Source: Cymbomonas tetramitiformis
Lineage: Eukaryota; Chlorophyta; Pyramimonadophyceae; Pyramimonadales; Pyramimonadaceae
Assembly: GCA_001247695.2 (NCBI GenBank)
Contig: LGRX02025776.1
Coordinates: 1 to 64,000 of the forward strand
Reading direction: 5' to 3'
DNA: 64,000 nt
The position numbers were made by a program, and so were the translations under genes. Shown here in pieces: positions 10,860-21,340 of this stretch; position 1 is the stretch's first letter, and every line of letters begins with the position of its first letter. The notes beneath the pieces are model-generated. The model made no database searches. It was not told where the DNA came from and worked only from the letters and a program-made list of their open reading frames with translations.

Positions 10860-13050
10860 CACTATTGGAGTTGAGAATAATGTTGAAAGGGGCTCTCTAG
10901 TGGTGTCAAAGTAGTCCTCGTTGCATTTTTGTCCATTTTCTCAAAATTTTGCCAGGGCTCCGCGACACAGATTTTAAGTGCCTAAGTATGGGCTGAGGTC
11001 AAGATGCTGCAACCAAAAAGCTCAGCAAGGTCCCATAGCTCCAGCAAGTGGTATATACTGGCCAAAAATATTCATACTAAGAAAAATAAAGGATTTCCAC
11101 CGCCCAGAAGTCCATATTTGAAGCTGACTGAGTGTAATCAAGGCGGAACGAACTCAGGGTTTTGACTCAAAAAGGCAAGATTCAGCACATATTTTGAAGA
11201 AATAAGCTGTTTGAAGGTGAACCACTGTTAGATGCAAGTTGGAGACGTTGCAGATAGTCCATAAAAATTGCATAAAAGTTGGTACCAGCCATATCCTCTC
11301 CCCCCCAATATGTGTTGCAGAGCCCAAATACGCAATTAAGGAGCGCGAGCGAGCGAAAAAGCGGTATTTTGGCCCAAAAGCTGACAAAAGCCGGTGTCGC
11401 CCGAAGATGTTAGGCCGAAAAAACTGCCAACAACCTCAAAATATCCACAGCAAACATCCTTGAAGCCCGCCACGAAGTATCCAAGCCGTTACCAAAAGGT
11501 CCAGAAGTTGCATGCGCGAGCGCGAGCGAGCGAAACCGGTGCAACTAACGACCAAAACGGTCCCGCCTCAAGGACGCTAACCCGTTAAGTCGCCAGAACA
11601 ACCGAAACGCACGAGAAAAACATATCAGAACGTCGCAACGAAAGCTGAAAGCAGTTTGCCACAGGTCCAAAGTGCGCATGTAAGTACGCAAAGCGAGCGA
11701 GAGCGAGCTAAAAAGACGCCCACACGCCCAAGATACCAAATTGTCCCAGGGGAATTCCCAGGAGTAAACTATTATCCTCTATTATCTTGAGGAATCATAC
11801 CGCATATATTCAGATATACTATTTAACATAAACCCAGACAGCAAGAGTTATATCATTTGTTGTCCAAGTCTGAGAGACCAACTCAGTGATCTCTCTTTAT
11901 TCACCACTCTGAGCTCACAGATTATTTCCCCAACTGTTCGCTCAAGCAATGTCACATCCACTCACTATTTTCCCTAATAGTTCGCTACTCTTATTCTCAT
12001 CGAAATCAGCCCCCCTATTCTGGGTGGCTCAGCAGGTACGTCGTGCCTCCTGGCACAATATGTGGATGGCTGACGCCATCTTCGGGTTTTAGGGTATAGG
12101 TCATATAATGTTAACACCAATCATAGAATTTGCAGTTTTTTTGCATGCCATTTCGCACGCGTTTTTTACACGTATATCCCCCACGTCTCATTGAACGGGA
12201 ATCTCCTAACTCCCCTTGAAATCCTGTCAAAATACTTGTGCGCGGGTGTCTGTTGGGGACCCAATTTTTGTAAGGTACATTTAGAAACAATTGAAAACCA
12301 CAGATCGCAAACCTAATTTACTAATGCAAACATGAGAAATTGACCGACCATAGACGAACAAAAAAGGCCTTAAATCGATGTAATGATTTCCATTCATTTA
12401 TTTTTGCCCCCAAAAAACATATAGTTCAGTAACAACCAAAGTTGAAACAAATATTTTCCCATATTAAAGTATGAAAAATCGTACCATCGCGCTATATTAT
12501 GGGAATTTCAATAAACCGGATCTCGGTGACTCGGCGCGGCTCCCATGGGTAGGACCTTCGTGCATCAGATTTTGGGGGTTGGTATACAACCTCGATGTCG
12601 TGAAAGGTATGGGACCAGAAAAGTGGTATAATCGATTTTTCTGAAGCATCGAAAATCGACTGGACCATTAGGCTCCTCGACCGTTGACATGGGGGTAGGG
12701 GGATAAATGGGCGTCTGGGGGGACGGGTCGGGAGAGGGCTTTACCGCCTCTACCTGCGCGGCTACCGCATAGTGCATGTTTGATAATTTGTAAGATATGA
12801 TACACATGCCATATAAATGCCATATAAATGAGAAATGCATTTCCTCATGCGTATTTGGCAAGATGCCTTACATGCAATATGCCTACTTATGATTGCCATA
12901 AAGATGACAGTCATTCAAGTCACATTCTGGAACACACATTTTCACCGGCCAGCGCTGGTGACAGTACCCCCCCCCGCCGGAGAGGGGTAATGTTCTATCA
13001 ATGGCTATCTACTTAGGGGTCTATAGACCCCTACCGTGCCGATGATCAAC
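10860..13050. other. Intergenic stretch without a recognised gene
   Basis: I see no supported gene here. A GCGAGCGAGCG motif recurs at about 11,343, 11,519 and 11,693, roughly 176 bp apart, in otherwise diverged sequence, which hints at an old tandem repeat. 11,760-11,830 is AT-rich with an inverted ATTATCCTC/GAGGAT pair. The rest is featureless to me. Confidence 0.5.
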
Positions 13051-13054
13051 TGTT

Positions 13055-14479
13055 TTATTCATCGAGCCACAAAGGAAGCCCGCGCGGACTCTCCCTCAAG
13101 GCCTCCACCTTGAGATCATCGAGCAGAGAAAATGCATGGGAATGCGGCCAAGTCTGCAAAGTTGTGAGTGATGCTTTCCCCGACAGCACAGCATCCACAT
13201 CACCTCGTGTGCTGCTATCGCAGAGCGTGGTTCCAGTACCAATGGTGAACGATATCGGTAACGACGTGGACTCTGATGTCGAACATGGCCGCGTACTGTT
13301 GATAACTTTGTCGGTATTCAGCTGCGGGACGAAGGTGGCACCCTCCGAGGTCGGCTGATATTGGTTGGAACTCTGGAAGGGAAGGGACCTTCCCCATAAG
13401 TCCTTCTCCGCCGTACTGCTGTCGGTATTCAGCGCCGATGAACCGGGCCTCTCAAATCGTGCGCTAACCTGCTGCTGGTGCCAGATGACGCCGGGGAGCG
13501 TGCTAGTGAACGGCTTCGGAGTGTGGCTCAGGCTCCAACGTGGCGGCACGTGCAGGCACACAAAAGTGTCACCGTCGCAGAAAGCGCGCCGAAGAATGGA
13601 GCGTTTATCCTCAGGAGATGATTTAGGAGCGCTCGCATCACCGTTGGTCAATGCCATCTCTCCGAGGGACCAGCAGTCAGAGGCGGCGAAATCTGCGGAG
13701 GCGGCGGACAAGCTTGCTTGGATCTCCGCATCGACCGGCAGCTGATTCGTACCTAATGCGGACCACCTCCCATTGAGTGGAAAGGGGAAGTGTGCCCTTG
13801 GGCAGTTGGCGGCCGTGGTAAGCTCAGCACCCTCCTGTATTGTCCGACCAACGGCGCCGAGAACAGCTTGGAGGGCCATCTGAGCGGGTTCCAAGGGGAG
13901 TCCAACGGATGTGGAAGCTATGCATACAGCGATGGAGGGTATCCCGGTCACAGAAGCGCGTTTGGCGGCGCTGATTGTCGCGCTCATGTCCGCATCCTCG
14001 CTTAAACTCGGGTCATTATTTATGCCGACCACGCATAGCACAGGGGAAAGGCGCAGGCTACGCAGAAGCCCGGAGGAGGGGTCCAAGCCACAGGTGACCG
14101 CGTCCTCGGCGGAGGCACCTCGCAGGATCCAGCAGTCCGGTGAGTCGCTGGCGCACAAGGACAGCTCTTGCCCAAGCGACAGACCTCTTTTATCGCCGTG
14201 TTGTATGCCCACCGCGTGACAGCCTAAAGCGTCTCGCACGCTCGACATTGCCGCTACTAAAGCGTCAGTCCGTGGCGAAACTACCAGCACACACGGCCTG
14301 GCGACATTCTGAGAACGACTCTGAGTTGCAACACAGATCGGCGACCACCGCGACCAGAATATGGTTCTCCGTGTCGAAGCCTTCAAGAAACCGACGCGAG
14401 AAAGTGTGGGCGATGCGTTGCTCTTGCTGAAGGGATGGCTGACGAGAGGTGGGCGAATCCTAAACACTGAGCGTGACAT
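13055..14479 (-). CDS. SurE-like protein with organelle-type N-terminal extension
   Basis: Single open exon of 474 residues. The first 60 residues are rich in Arg, Ser and Thr (MSRSVFRIRPPLVSHPFSKS) and look like a plastid or mitochondrial targeting peptide. Residues about 62-215 follow the SurE fold in order: VLVVSPRTDALVAAMSSV at the first strand, a GDKRGLSLGQ loop, a GASAEDAV helix, and CVVGINNDPSLSEDADMSAT with SAAKRASVTGIPSIAV. SurE proteins are metal-dependent nucleotidases acting on nucleoside monophosphates. Here the usual Asp-Asp at the end of the first strand is replaced by Ser-Pro-Arg-Thr-Asp, while the Gly-Ile-Asn is kept, so catalysis may be lost. The C-terminal half (from about residue 225) is long, Ser/Thr-rich and unrecognised. 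No introns are visible. Confidence 0.65.
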   Translation of the reverse strand: MSRSVFRIRPPLVSHPFSKSNASPTLSRVGFLKASTRRTIFWSRWSPICVATQSRSQNVARPCVLVVSPRTDALVAAMSSVRDALGCHAVGIQHGDKRGLSLGQELSLCASDSPDCWILRGASAEDAVTCGLDPSSGLLRSLRLSPVLCVVGINNDPSLSEDADMSATISAAKRASVTGIPSIAVCIASTSVGLPLEPAQMALQAVLGAVGRTIQEGAELTTAANCPRAHFPFPLNGRWSALGTNQLPVDAEIQASLSAASADFAASDCWSLGEMALTNGDASAPKSSPEDKRSILRRAFCDGDTFVCLHVPPRWSLSHTPKPFTSTLPGVIWHQQQVSARFERPGSSALNTDSSTAEKDLWGRSLPFQSSNQYQPTSEGATFVPQLNTDKVINSTRPCSTSESTSLPISFTIGTGTTLCDSSTRGDVDAVLSGKASLTTLQTWPHSHAFSLLDDLKVEALRESPRGLPLWLDE

Positions 14480-15339
14480 GTGGAGATATTGGTTGCAATA
14501 CTGTGATAGAAGATAGCACTGGGAATTTTCGTGTGGGAACGGTTGAAGTTTTGGTTAGGAGACACCACGCATGCAAGCAGTGGACAGCACTGACCACACA
14601 CGACGTCACGGAAATGCTCTCCCTCCAATAACTGATCAAACGAAAGTACTTACAAGCAAGTGAGCTGGACGAGAATAAGCAGAAGGGACAGGACTCTCAA
14701 CCGTGTCTGTACAGGTATAACCTCGTCTGGCTGAGATGACGACGGAACCGATTTTTTCACTTCGTGCTTCAACCAAGCTCCAACCGAACGCAAGAAGGTC
14801 ATGTTCGATGTTGAAAGGACGAAAGGGAAAGCGCTTGAACTACTACTCTCTACTGTACTCTACTGTACAGTAGCTCTAGATCAAGATCGGTTTATCAGAT
14901 CAAAATCGGTTTCGGGCATTCGGGCATTCGGGATTGCCGGCTTGCCGGCTTGCCGGTTGCCGCATCACGATCATGATCATCGATCATACACGAAACATGA
15001 TACATATAAATAAATAAATCTAGAATTTATAATGCTAATTGTTAATTTGTTATCATTAAACATATGACGTATCATCAATCATGCTCGATCGTCGATGCGA
15101 TGCTGGAAGCTGGATGCCGATGCAGTGCTGATGCGAAATCGAATGCCGATCGTGATGCTCATGCTCGATGCTGCGCTGCGCTGCGTCACAATCCAACAAT
15201 AAATATAATTACACGACCGCGTCCCGTTTTGGCGAACATTTGAAACAAATGTTTTATTTCCAGTCGAGTGCCTTGCATCTGAAAATTTAACCTCAGAAAA
15301 CCGCATTTTCCACTCAGGCACTAGGGTAGTCCTCATATC
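14480..15339. other. Intergenic region between divergent SurE-like and EF-hand genes
   Basis: Probably holds the promoters of both flanking genes. It contains a short CCGGCTTG microsatellite (14,936-14,958), an AT-rich block (15,003-15,060) and a degenerate GATGC-rich block (15,085-15,190). No clear TATA box or gene is seen. Confidence 0.5.
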
Positions 15340-16859
15340 ATGTCGCACCACAAGGCCTCCGCAGAATACTCGCATAATGACCTCATTCATCACAAAAAAT
15401 ACCACAGTGACACCTTGACCTTTGCTCAGGAGCAAAAAATCACCAAGTTCAAGGGCAAAGATGGCCATACGATTCACGGAATTAAGGGTGGGTATGGAGA
15501 GAGCATCGAAGACGATGTTGATCACCAAATGGAGGACCTGTTTCATCTTCCTACGAAACAGGCTGTTGCCAAAATGACCACCCCGAACGTCACTGCTTGC
15601 CTGAAGTTGTTTGACGAGTTTGATTTTAACGGAAACGGTGCGAGTCAACCGAAATGTTCTCTGCCAGTCTTGCCTGCAGGGTTTGCATTGCTTCTCATGC
15701 TGCTGCTTGGTCTAGGCATTTGAATAGCCACGTGCGGAATTTGCGGGAACTACGGACTCGCCGAGAATTCGTTTCAATGTCGTGTCCATCAGGGCGCACT
15801 CAAAATGCTGCCAAAGCACACAGAAGCTGAATACCGAAATTTTTAATTTATATTTGATGACTTCCCAAAATGTTCTTGGAAACATGAAAGAATGCACCTC
15901 ATACGCTTTTACGCCTGGATAGCAGGAATTCTATCACTCGCCGAGATTGACAAGGTTATCTGTGACAAGTACCCTCCTCTTAACCATAAGCCGGCTCTTA
16001 TTCGTGCCTACTATGCTTCTGACAAAAACAAGGTACGGTACCTTGATAACTGTAAGCGTCGCTGTCGTAGACGCTTCCTCAGTCATGTTTTCATCTTTTG
16101 CTGAAGCTCAAGTTAGCGAAAACACGCGTTTGTTGTACTTCAAGCATATCGAAACACCGCGCAAGGCTGGATGAAAATATCCTGAAGTTACAGGTTGCGT
16201 ATTCTTTGTGAGCTTCTTGGTGTCATCTCGCTTCATATTAATCCTCTTCCAACTTTTTACAGAGTGGCTTCATCAGCAAGCATGAATTCAGGTATGTCTT
16301 CTCACGCACGGTCGCCTATTACGTCCGCATGACTCTGCTTCTTACTTTCTATCGTACCAGTTCTGTAAAACAAAAATTCTCTCCAGTTGTCATACTCGTC
16401 CCGTTTCTAATGAGCCGTACTACCGCTGTCCACGAGCAGGACGATGATTGCAAACGTGATATATTTCAACCAAGTGTGGGAGAAGTTTGAGGAGATAGAC
16501 AGCGATCACGACCGTAGGCTCTCACGGGATGAATGGCTTCAGGTGCGGAGGGATTACGCACTTCCTTAGTTTGCTTTTGAGCCAACACCTTTTTATCTTC
16601 ACCAAGCTTTTTGCAGACGAGAAACATCTTCGCATTTGGAAGTGCCCTTGGCTTCGTGACGACAGGCGGTAAGTTCTCTTGACAATGTTTTTGTTTGTAC
16701 CAGGGATGCAGCGTTGTCGGGGTCAATTCCACTCGTAGCGAGGCAGGAGCCAAGTATGATGAAATTGATGAAAATAACGGTGGCACAGTCTTGTTTAAGG
16801 AGTTCTGCATTTGGTGCGCTCATAAGCATTGCATGACGAATAATATTGGTATGGACTAG
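15340..16859 (+). CDS. EF-hand calcium-binding protein, calflagin-like, six predicted exons
   Basis: Exons 15,340-15,637, 15,926-16,032, 16,263-16,291, 16,440-16,542, 16,617-16,668 and 16,704-16,859 are joined by GT-AG introns. The first three junctions are supported because they rebuild EF-hand loops. Exons 1 and 2 give DFNGNGILSLAE, exons 2 and 3 give DKNKSGFISKHE, and exon 4 holds DSDHDRRLSRDE, each with acidic or polar ligands at positions 1, 3, 5, 9 and 12. The last exon has YDEIDENNGGTVLFKEFCIW, a degenerate fourth hand with the LFxEFxxW signature seen in flagellar calcium-binding proteins (calflagins). The phase between exons 5 and 6 does not join cleanly, so that part may be mis-set or decayed. 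The N-terminus (MSHHKASAEY...) is His/Lys-rich and has no signal peptide. The likely role is calcium sensing in the cytosol or flagellum; partners are unknown. Confidence 0.7.
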
Positions 16860-18192
16860 AGGGGGCTTTTTTCATCAGAATTGAATTAGGTGCACAAACA
16901 ATTAACTGTAATAACAATAGCTAAGGTTGCCGAGTGCACTTGCTATCCTTTCTTGGGGGTTTTAATCAATGCATTTAAAAGTGAACATGGCAGTCGTCGA
17001 GTTGCCGCTTGCTTATGTAAGCTCAGTCTTGTGAACTCGGCGTGTGTCCCAAACATTTACGCGTGGTTTTGAGGGCTGTATGTACGAGAATCGCGAGCGG
17101 TATATACCAGTCACCCAAGTATATGATGCAAGGTGTACCTTCAGCGTAAGCTAGAATATGTGTGGTTTTCGGGGGTCTGTCAGAACTAGTATTTTTAGTT
17201 ATAGTCCTCGCTTCTATATATCGGGACATAAGAAGGTATTTTATAGGCCAGTTGCACACATACTGCACATATATATATATGGTAGTAGGGTACATATAGT
17301 TCAATTGCACGTATATGCCATGTTTACAATATGTGCCTTACGAACTTTTGGGTAAACTGGGAATGTTCACAATATTGATTCCCCCTCTACTCCCAAAAAA
17401 GCATCAACAAAGTAATTACAATCGTTTATAGGTAGACCTGCTTCAATTAGTAATTCAAAAAAAAAAACGTTATTCGTGGTCGGCTCACTTGGGGAAAATA
17501 ATTATTTCTTCAATTTGCTTTATTTTTTTCCGGGATCTGGGTGGGCAGCCCTGTCCGAGAGTCTCGGTTCAGGCCCCCACTCAGACCCAAGTCCAATCTG
17601 AGTCTGTCTAGACCTGAGTACAGGTAGTAGTACAGTAACCGTGACCGTTCGAGGTTCTAGGTTTAGGTTTAAGTTCTGTCTTCGTTATTATTCTATATCA
17701 CAAATACATATCTGAAATACCGCGTATTCTGACTGTTAAGTGTATTCACACACCCGAGATATACCGGCTGTATATCATTATTTTTTGTTGTTGGCATGCT
17801 ATGTCCATTTCCAGGCAAAGTATCTTATATAGTATGTTATGTGTGTATTGATATTGTGCATTTATTATGCGGCAATTGCCTTTCCGCAAACAACAACATG
17901 CATGGTGATGTGCGGTTTGCCGTTCCTAATAAGAATACAGTACAGTCGTGTCGTCGTTTGTTGGCGACGATGCACAATGCCAGGAGGAAATAAAATTTTA
18001 GCCGTTTCTTGTCTGATGAGGAAAAACCCCAACGATTTGGTCCGATTTCCTAGCTCCGTTTATGCGATACGGATCCGTTGCCGATGCCGTCTCAGTCGCC
18101 GTCGGTACTCGGGTGGCATGGCATGTAATGCCATGTAATGTCATGTCCGCATGGCATGTCATGTAATGTAATGTCATGCTATGTTATGTGAC
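16860..18192. other. Intergenic, AT-rich, no recognised gene
   Basis: I find no supported gene. There is a TATATA run near 17,270-17,280, a poly-A at 17,459-17,467, and a CATGGCATGTAATG-type microsatellite at 18,113-18,190 that continues on the far side of the foldback element (18,535-18,590). The element therefore inserted into, or seeded, this microsatellite. Confidence 0.5.
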
Positions 18193-18532
18193 GGAGAACG
18201 TAATAGCGACAAAGCACTAGCTCTCCAATATAACTTTATTTTCAGGCGATCAACTCTGAATATATATTTATACGTCGCTTCAAACTCGACGCTTGAGCGC
18301 AGAGTGAGGCTCGAACAGACACGCTCAGGATGGTGTAGTTGACAAGGCGTGCGACTAGGCAGATCCCGATTTCTGACTTCGGGTTACGGATGAACCATGA
18401 GGTCTCGTGTTCGAGCCTCACTCTGCGCTCAAGCGTCTAGTTTGAAGCGACGTACAAATACATATTCAGAGTTGATCGCCTGAGTATAAATTTATATTGG
18501 AGAGCTAGTGCTTTGTCGCTATTACGTTCTCC
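18193..18532. mobile_element. Foldback/MITE with 124-bp arms and tRNA-like centre
   Basis: Arms 18,193-18,316 and 18,409-18,532 are near-perfect inverted repeats beginning GGAGAACGTAATAGCG. The 92-bp centre carries GGTGTAGTTGACAAGGC, which resembles a pol III A box. The inner edge of the right arm, GTGTTCGAGCCTC, resembles a B box. A short stem CCCGA/TCGGG lies between them. A complete cloverleaf could not be built. No target duplication was resolved because the flanks are repetitive. Confidence 0.75.
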
Positions 18533-18631
18533 ATCATTATGTTATGTTATGTCATGGCATGGCATGTCATGTCATGGCCGGCATGGCATATCACTCGACT
18601 GCGACTGCGACTGCGCTGCGACACTATTGCG

Positions 18632-18975
18632 CGCTACGACTGTTGTGGTAGTCATCACAAGCGAAGCGACCGAAGCCGGAATAATAGACCAGATTTTTAT
18701 AAAAAAAACTTGCCCACTTCCTCTATGTGGGATTTTAAGATCGAGTGGGTAGTCCCCCCCAACTTGATTTTCAGGCCCAAGTGGGTAGCCCCCTCTCCGC
18801 GAAGCCGGCTTGACCAAGTGGCTAGTCGCCCTCCCCCCTCCCCCTCTGATTTTTTTGGCATGAAATTTTGCGAAATCTACCGAAATTTTACGATTTTCTG
18901 AAGATACGCTTTACGATTCACTCTGCGAGATTCGATCACGTGACCTAGAGATTCGCAGTATTGCGCGATAACTCG
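18632..18975 (-). repeat. tRNA-derived SINE-like copy 1
   Basis: Aligns with 23,446-23,790 along its length. On the minus strand the head reads GAGTTATCGCGCA ... GGTCACGTGATCGAATCTCG, matching pol III A- and B-box spacing, and the body contains GAGGAAGTGGGCAAG. Its head is cut short by the LTR-like repeat starting at about 18,976. Confidence 0.6.
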
Positions 18976-19122
18976 GAATGTTATGTGTCACAGTACAGCG
19001 CGCGGAGCGAGAGGTGTTGTGTCACATAACTACGGTTATGTGACAGACTGGAAGGGAGGTACCACTGCGTGATATAAGGTTTCGAACTCTGTGAGAGTTC
19101 GGCTGCGCAGTTTGATTTGTTT
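18976..19122 (+). repeat. LTR-like repeat at the start of gag cassette 1
   Basis: TGTTATGTGTCACAGTACAG ... TTTGTTTCA, repeated at 23,065-23,218. It has a short inverted repeat (ttatgtgtcac / gtgtcacataa). It precedes the coding region at 19,190 and so may be a 5' LTR, but I could not find matching target duplications. Confidence 0.5.
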
Positions 19123-19189
19123 CAAAGAAGGGTGTTTTTTATTCAAGAATTTTCATTACGTCTTTTGAAGCGATAATTCGATTTTACGT

Positions 19190-20663
19190 ATGGACGAGTT
19201 TTCTGACGCTCAATTAGAGGAGAAGATCGCACTCGTGAAAGCGTCCGATGAGTATGCAATATATAAGGAGAAGCTTTCCGCCTTGATTCCGAATTTGTCC
19301 GAGAGCGACAGAGAAGTCCAGTCCTACCTTGCGACTTTGATTTGTGAGCAGCGTAGCAGGGTAACGCAAAATGCGACGAATCTCGACTCAATTTTGCAAT
19401 CGGTGAGGGCGATAGAGCCCACTAGAAGCGAGGGCTGCAACGCCCTGTTTCTTGGTTATCGGGCGGTTACGCTCACTCGAAGGCAGGTGATGCAAAAGTA
19501 CAGGACTTATCGTGTAAGCGTCGATTCGAAAGTATAGACAAAGTGGATTCGTTTTTATTCGAGGCTAAGACGCAGGTAGATTCGTTGTTGTTAGAACCGG
19601 ATTCGTTTGATGAAGTTCAGCTCTCAGCGTTGAAGAGAGTGCGAGCTACTTTGGAGGATGGTATCGCTTGGGTAGAGGGACGTGCGCTAGTAATCCACGT
19701 CGCTTTTCAGTTCGGATGGCAGGTTGCACAAGAGTTTGAGGAGGAACCAGTTGTTCAGAATGAGGAGGATCAACAGCGCCTTAAAAAGGCAAGAAAAGTA
19801 GTAGCCACGAGGCAGGCCGAGAGGGCAAGTGTTGGGTGGCCCTAAGGGCGTACTTTGATTCGAATGAGCAGAGAGCGGCTTCAAGCCCTTTAGGGAATAT
19901 TTCCCAGCAACGTTAACGTTGCCAATTCCTGGCGTATTGCTATGGAAGAGCTTGGCTTCTCGCCTTGCCAGCTCGGCTTATCGCCAGCTAAGATAGCTCG
20001 GCTTATCGCCAGCTAAGATGAATGTTCATATTTGGCCTATAGCCATAGAAGTAATTTAAGCGTGTTGTTTCACTCTTGATTTGGCGTATTGCCAACGTCA
20101 AAATGAGGGGAATGTGAAGTACCCGTGAGAGCGTTGGCTTTTTACCGAGGCTTATTGCCGTGGCTCCTCACTAGAGTTGAGATCTGACTCGAGATTGTTT
20201 GGGCTTGAAGCCACTTCAACGTGTTGTCGGAAGTTATTGCCAATCGCTAAGATCTCGCATGTTCAATTGGGTTTGGTTCATACCGCTCGTTGGTTGCAGA
20301 GAATGTTGCAAAATGAATGTGCACAAAGGGATTTGCTTGGCACTGTGCCGAAAAGCAATGATGGATCATACGTTTGCTGGCTCGATGCTCGCTGAGTTCA
20401 AGTCAAGATGTGCTGAGATTCAGTAGTTCAGTACCCCGTATGACGTATGACAGTGACAGTGACAGTACAGTGACTTCCTACCTATACTCAGTAGTTCGAC
20501 TTCGGTAGCTTAGACTGTGACACACGATATGATTGCCTAGTGACGGCCTCAGAGCTTAGATAGCCTGAGAGTCGTGTATTCATTCTATCTTTTGATATAC
20601 CCGATTGCCTCGCTCAAAACCTACGGCGTTCAACGTTTTCACTGTGTCACCAGGACATTCTAG
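19190..20663 (+). pseudogene. Gag-like cassette 1, frameshifted
   Basis: The frame opens with MDEFSDAQLEEKIALVKASD and runs to 19,537. A one-base shift near 19,530 moves it to the frame continuing MDSFLFEAKTQVDS to 19,845. Both parts are charged and helical, like a Gag N-terminus, but I recognise no domain. After a poorly conserved stretch, a short frame ends TYGVQRFHCVTRTF-stop at 20,622-20,663, and the same tail ends cassette 2 at 22,873. The middle (19,846-20,610) also holds a tandem duplication of gctcggcttatcgccagc near 19,970-20,020. The cassette follows an LTR-like repeat. Confidence 0.45.
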
Positions 20664-21340
20664 TAGGCTATAGGCCCACCACTTGCCTAAAGTGGTTTTG
20701 ATTCAAAGCCACTAAATGGCTGGCTAAAGCTGTAGAGGGGCGAGCGTGGCTGAGTAGGTAGAATGTTGCGGGGCGCCGCGTTTTCGCGGTGCAACTGACT
20801 GCGTAGATGATGAGGTAAGCGCGACGAGTGGCGGAGGAGAGTATGGAGGAGAAGGGTCAGAGAGCGCTGGGGCCCCCGACTGTATGCAGCATCGCGCAGA
20901 GTATGGCACCTAGTGGCTCGCGACACGTTAACAATAATGGGCCATGACAGCGGATTCGACAAGCGCAAGGACCTCGACCCCCCAACTCTTACTTTCCGCC
21001 CACCCCCGCCGCTCCGCATTTTTACTCGTGACTCTATGCTTCTTTACCCGTGTCATTTTACCTTAATTCGCCACGCTTGCCGCTTGTTCGTGTTTATTGA
21101 GCGCATTTACGGATCTTGCGGTTGAGTTGACCGTTTTTGGACGCTTGGCATTTACGGAGTTTTGGCTTCCAGACATTTTCCTTTGGGGTATATTTTTACT
21201 TCGCCAAACCCGGCCGTGTCACCGAGTTTCGTGAGCATCGGAGCAGATTTTGAATTTATTTCAGATTTGGCCCCTTCCTTGAAGGGGGCTAAGCCTTATT
21301 ATTAGGGTTTCATCGCGCCGGTGCTCCACCTACGGCCGCT
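20664..21340. other. Leader of gag cassette 2, no gene recognised
   Basis: Contains TGGCTGAGTAGG at about 20,748, a perfect match to a pol III A-box consensus, but no B box follows at the right distance, so I do not call a tRNA. The remainder is likely untranslated leader of the next cassette. Confidence 0.4.

Noticed and set aside
18100..18190. CATGGCATGTAATG repeats as a CRISPR array
   Set aside because: No unique spacers of constant length; a eukaryotic microsatellite.
18310..18420. Genuine tRNA in the centre of the foldback element
   Set aside because: A- and B-box-like words are present but no consistent anticodon stem of five pairs with a seven-base loop could be made; kept only as tRNA-like.
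20740..20830. tRNA gene suggested by TGGCTGAGTAGG
   Set aside because: No B box and no foldable anticodon and T arms downstream.
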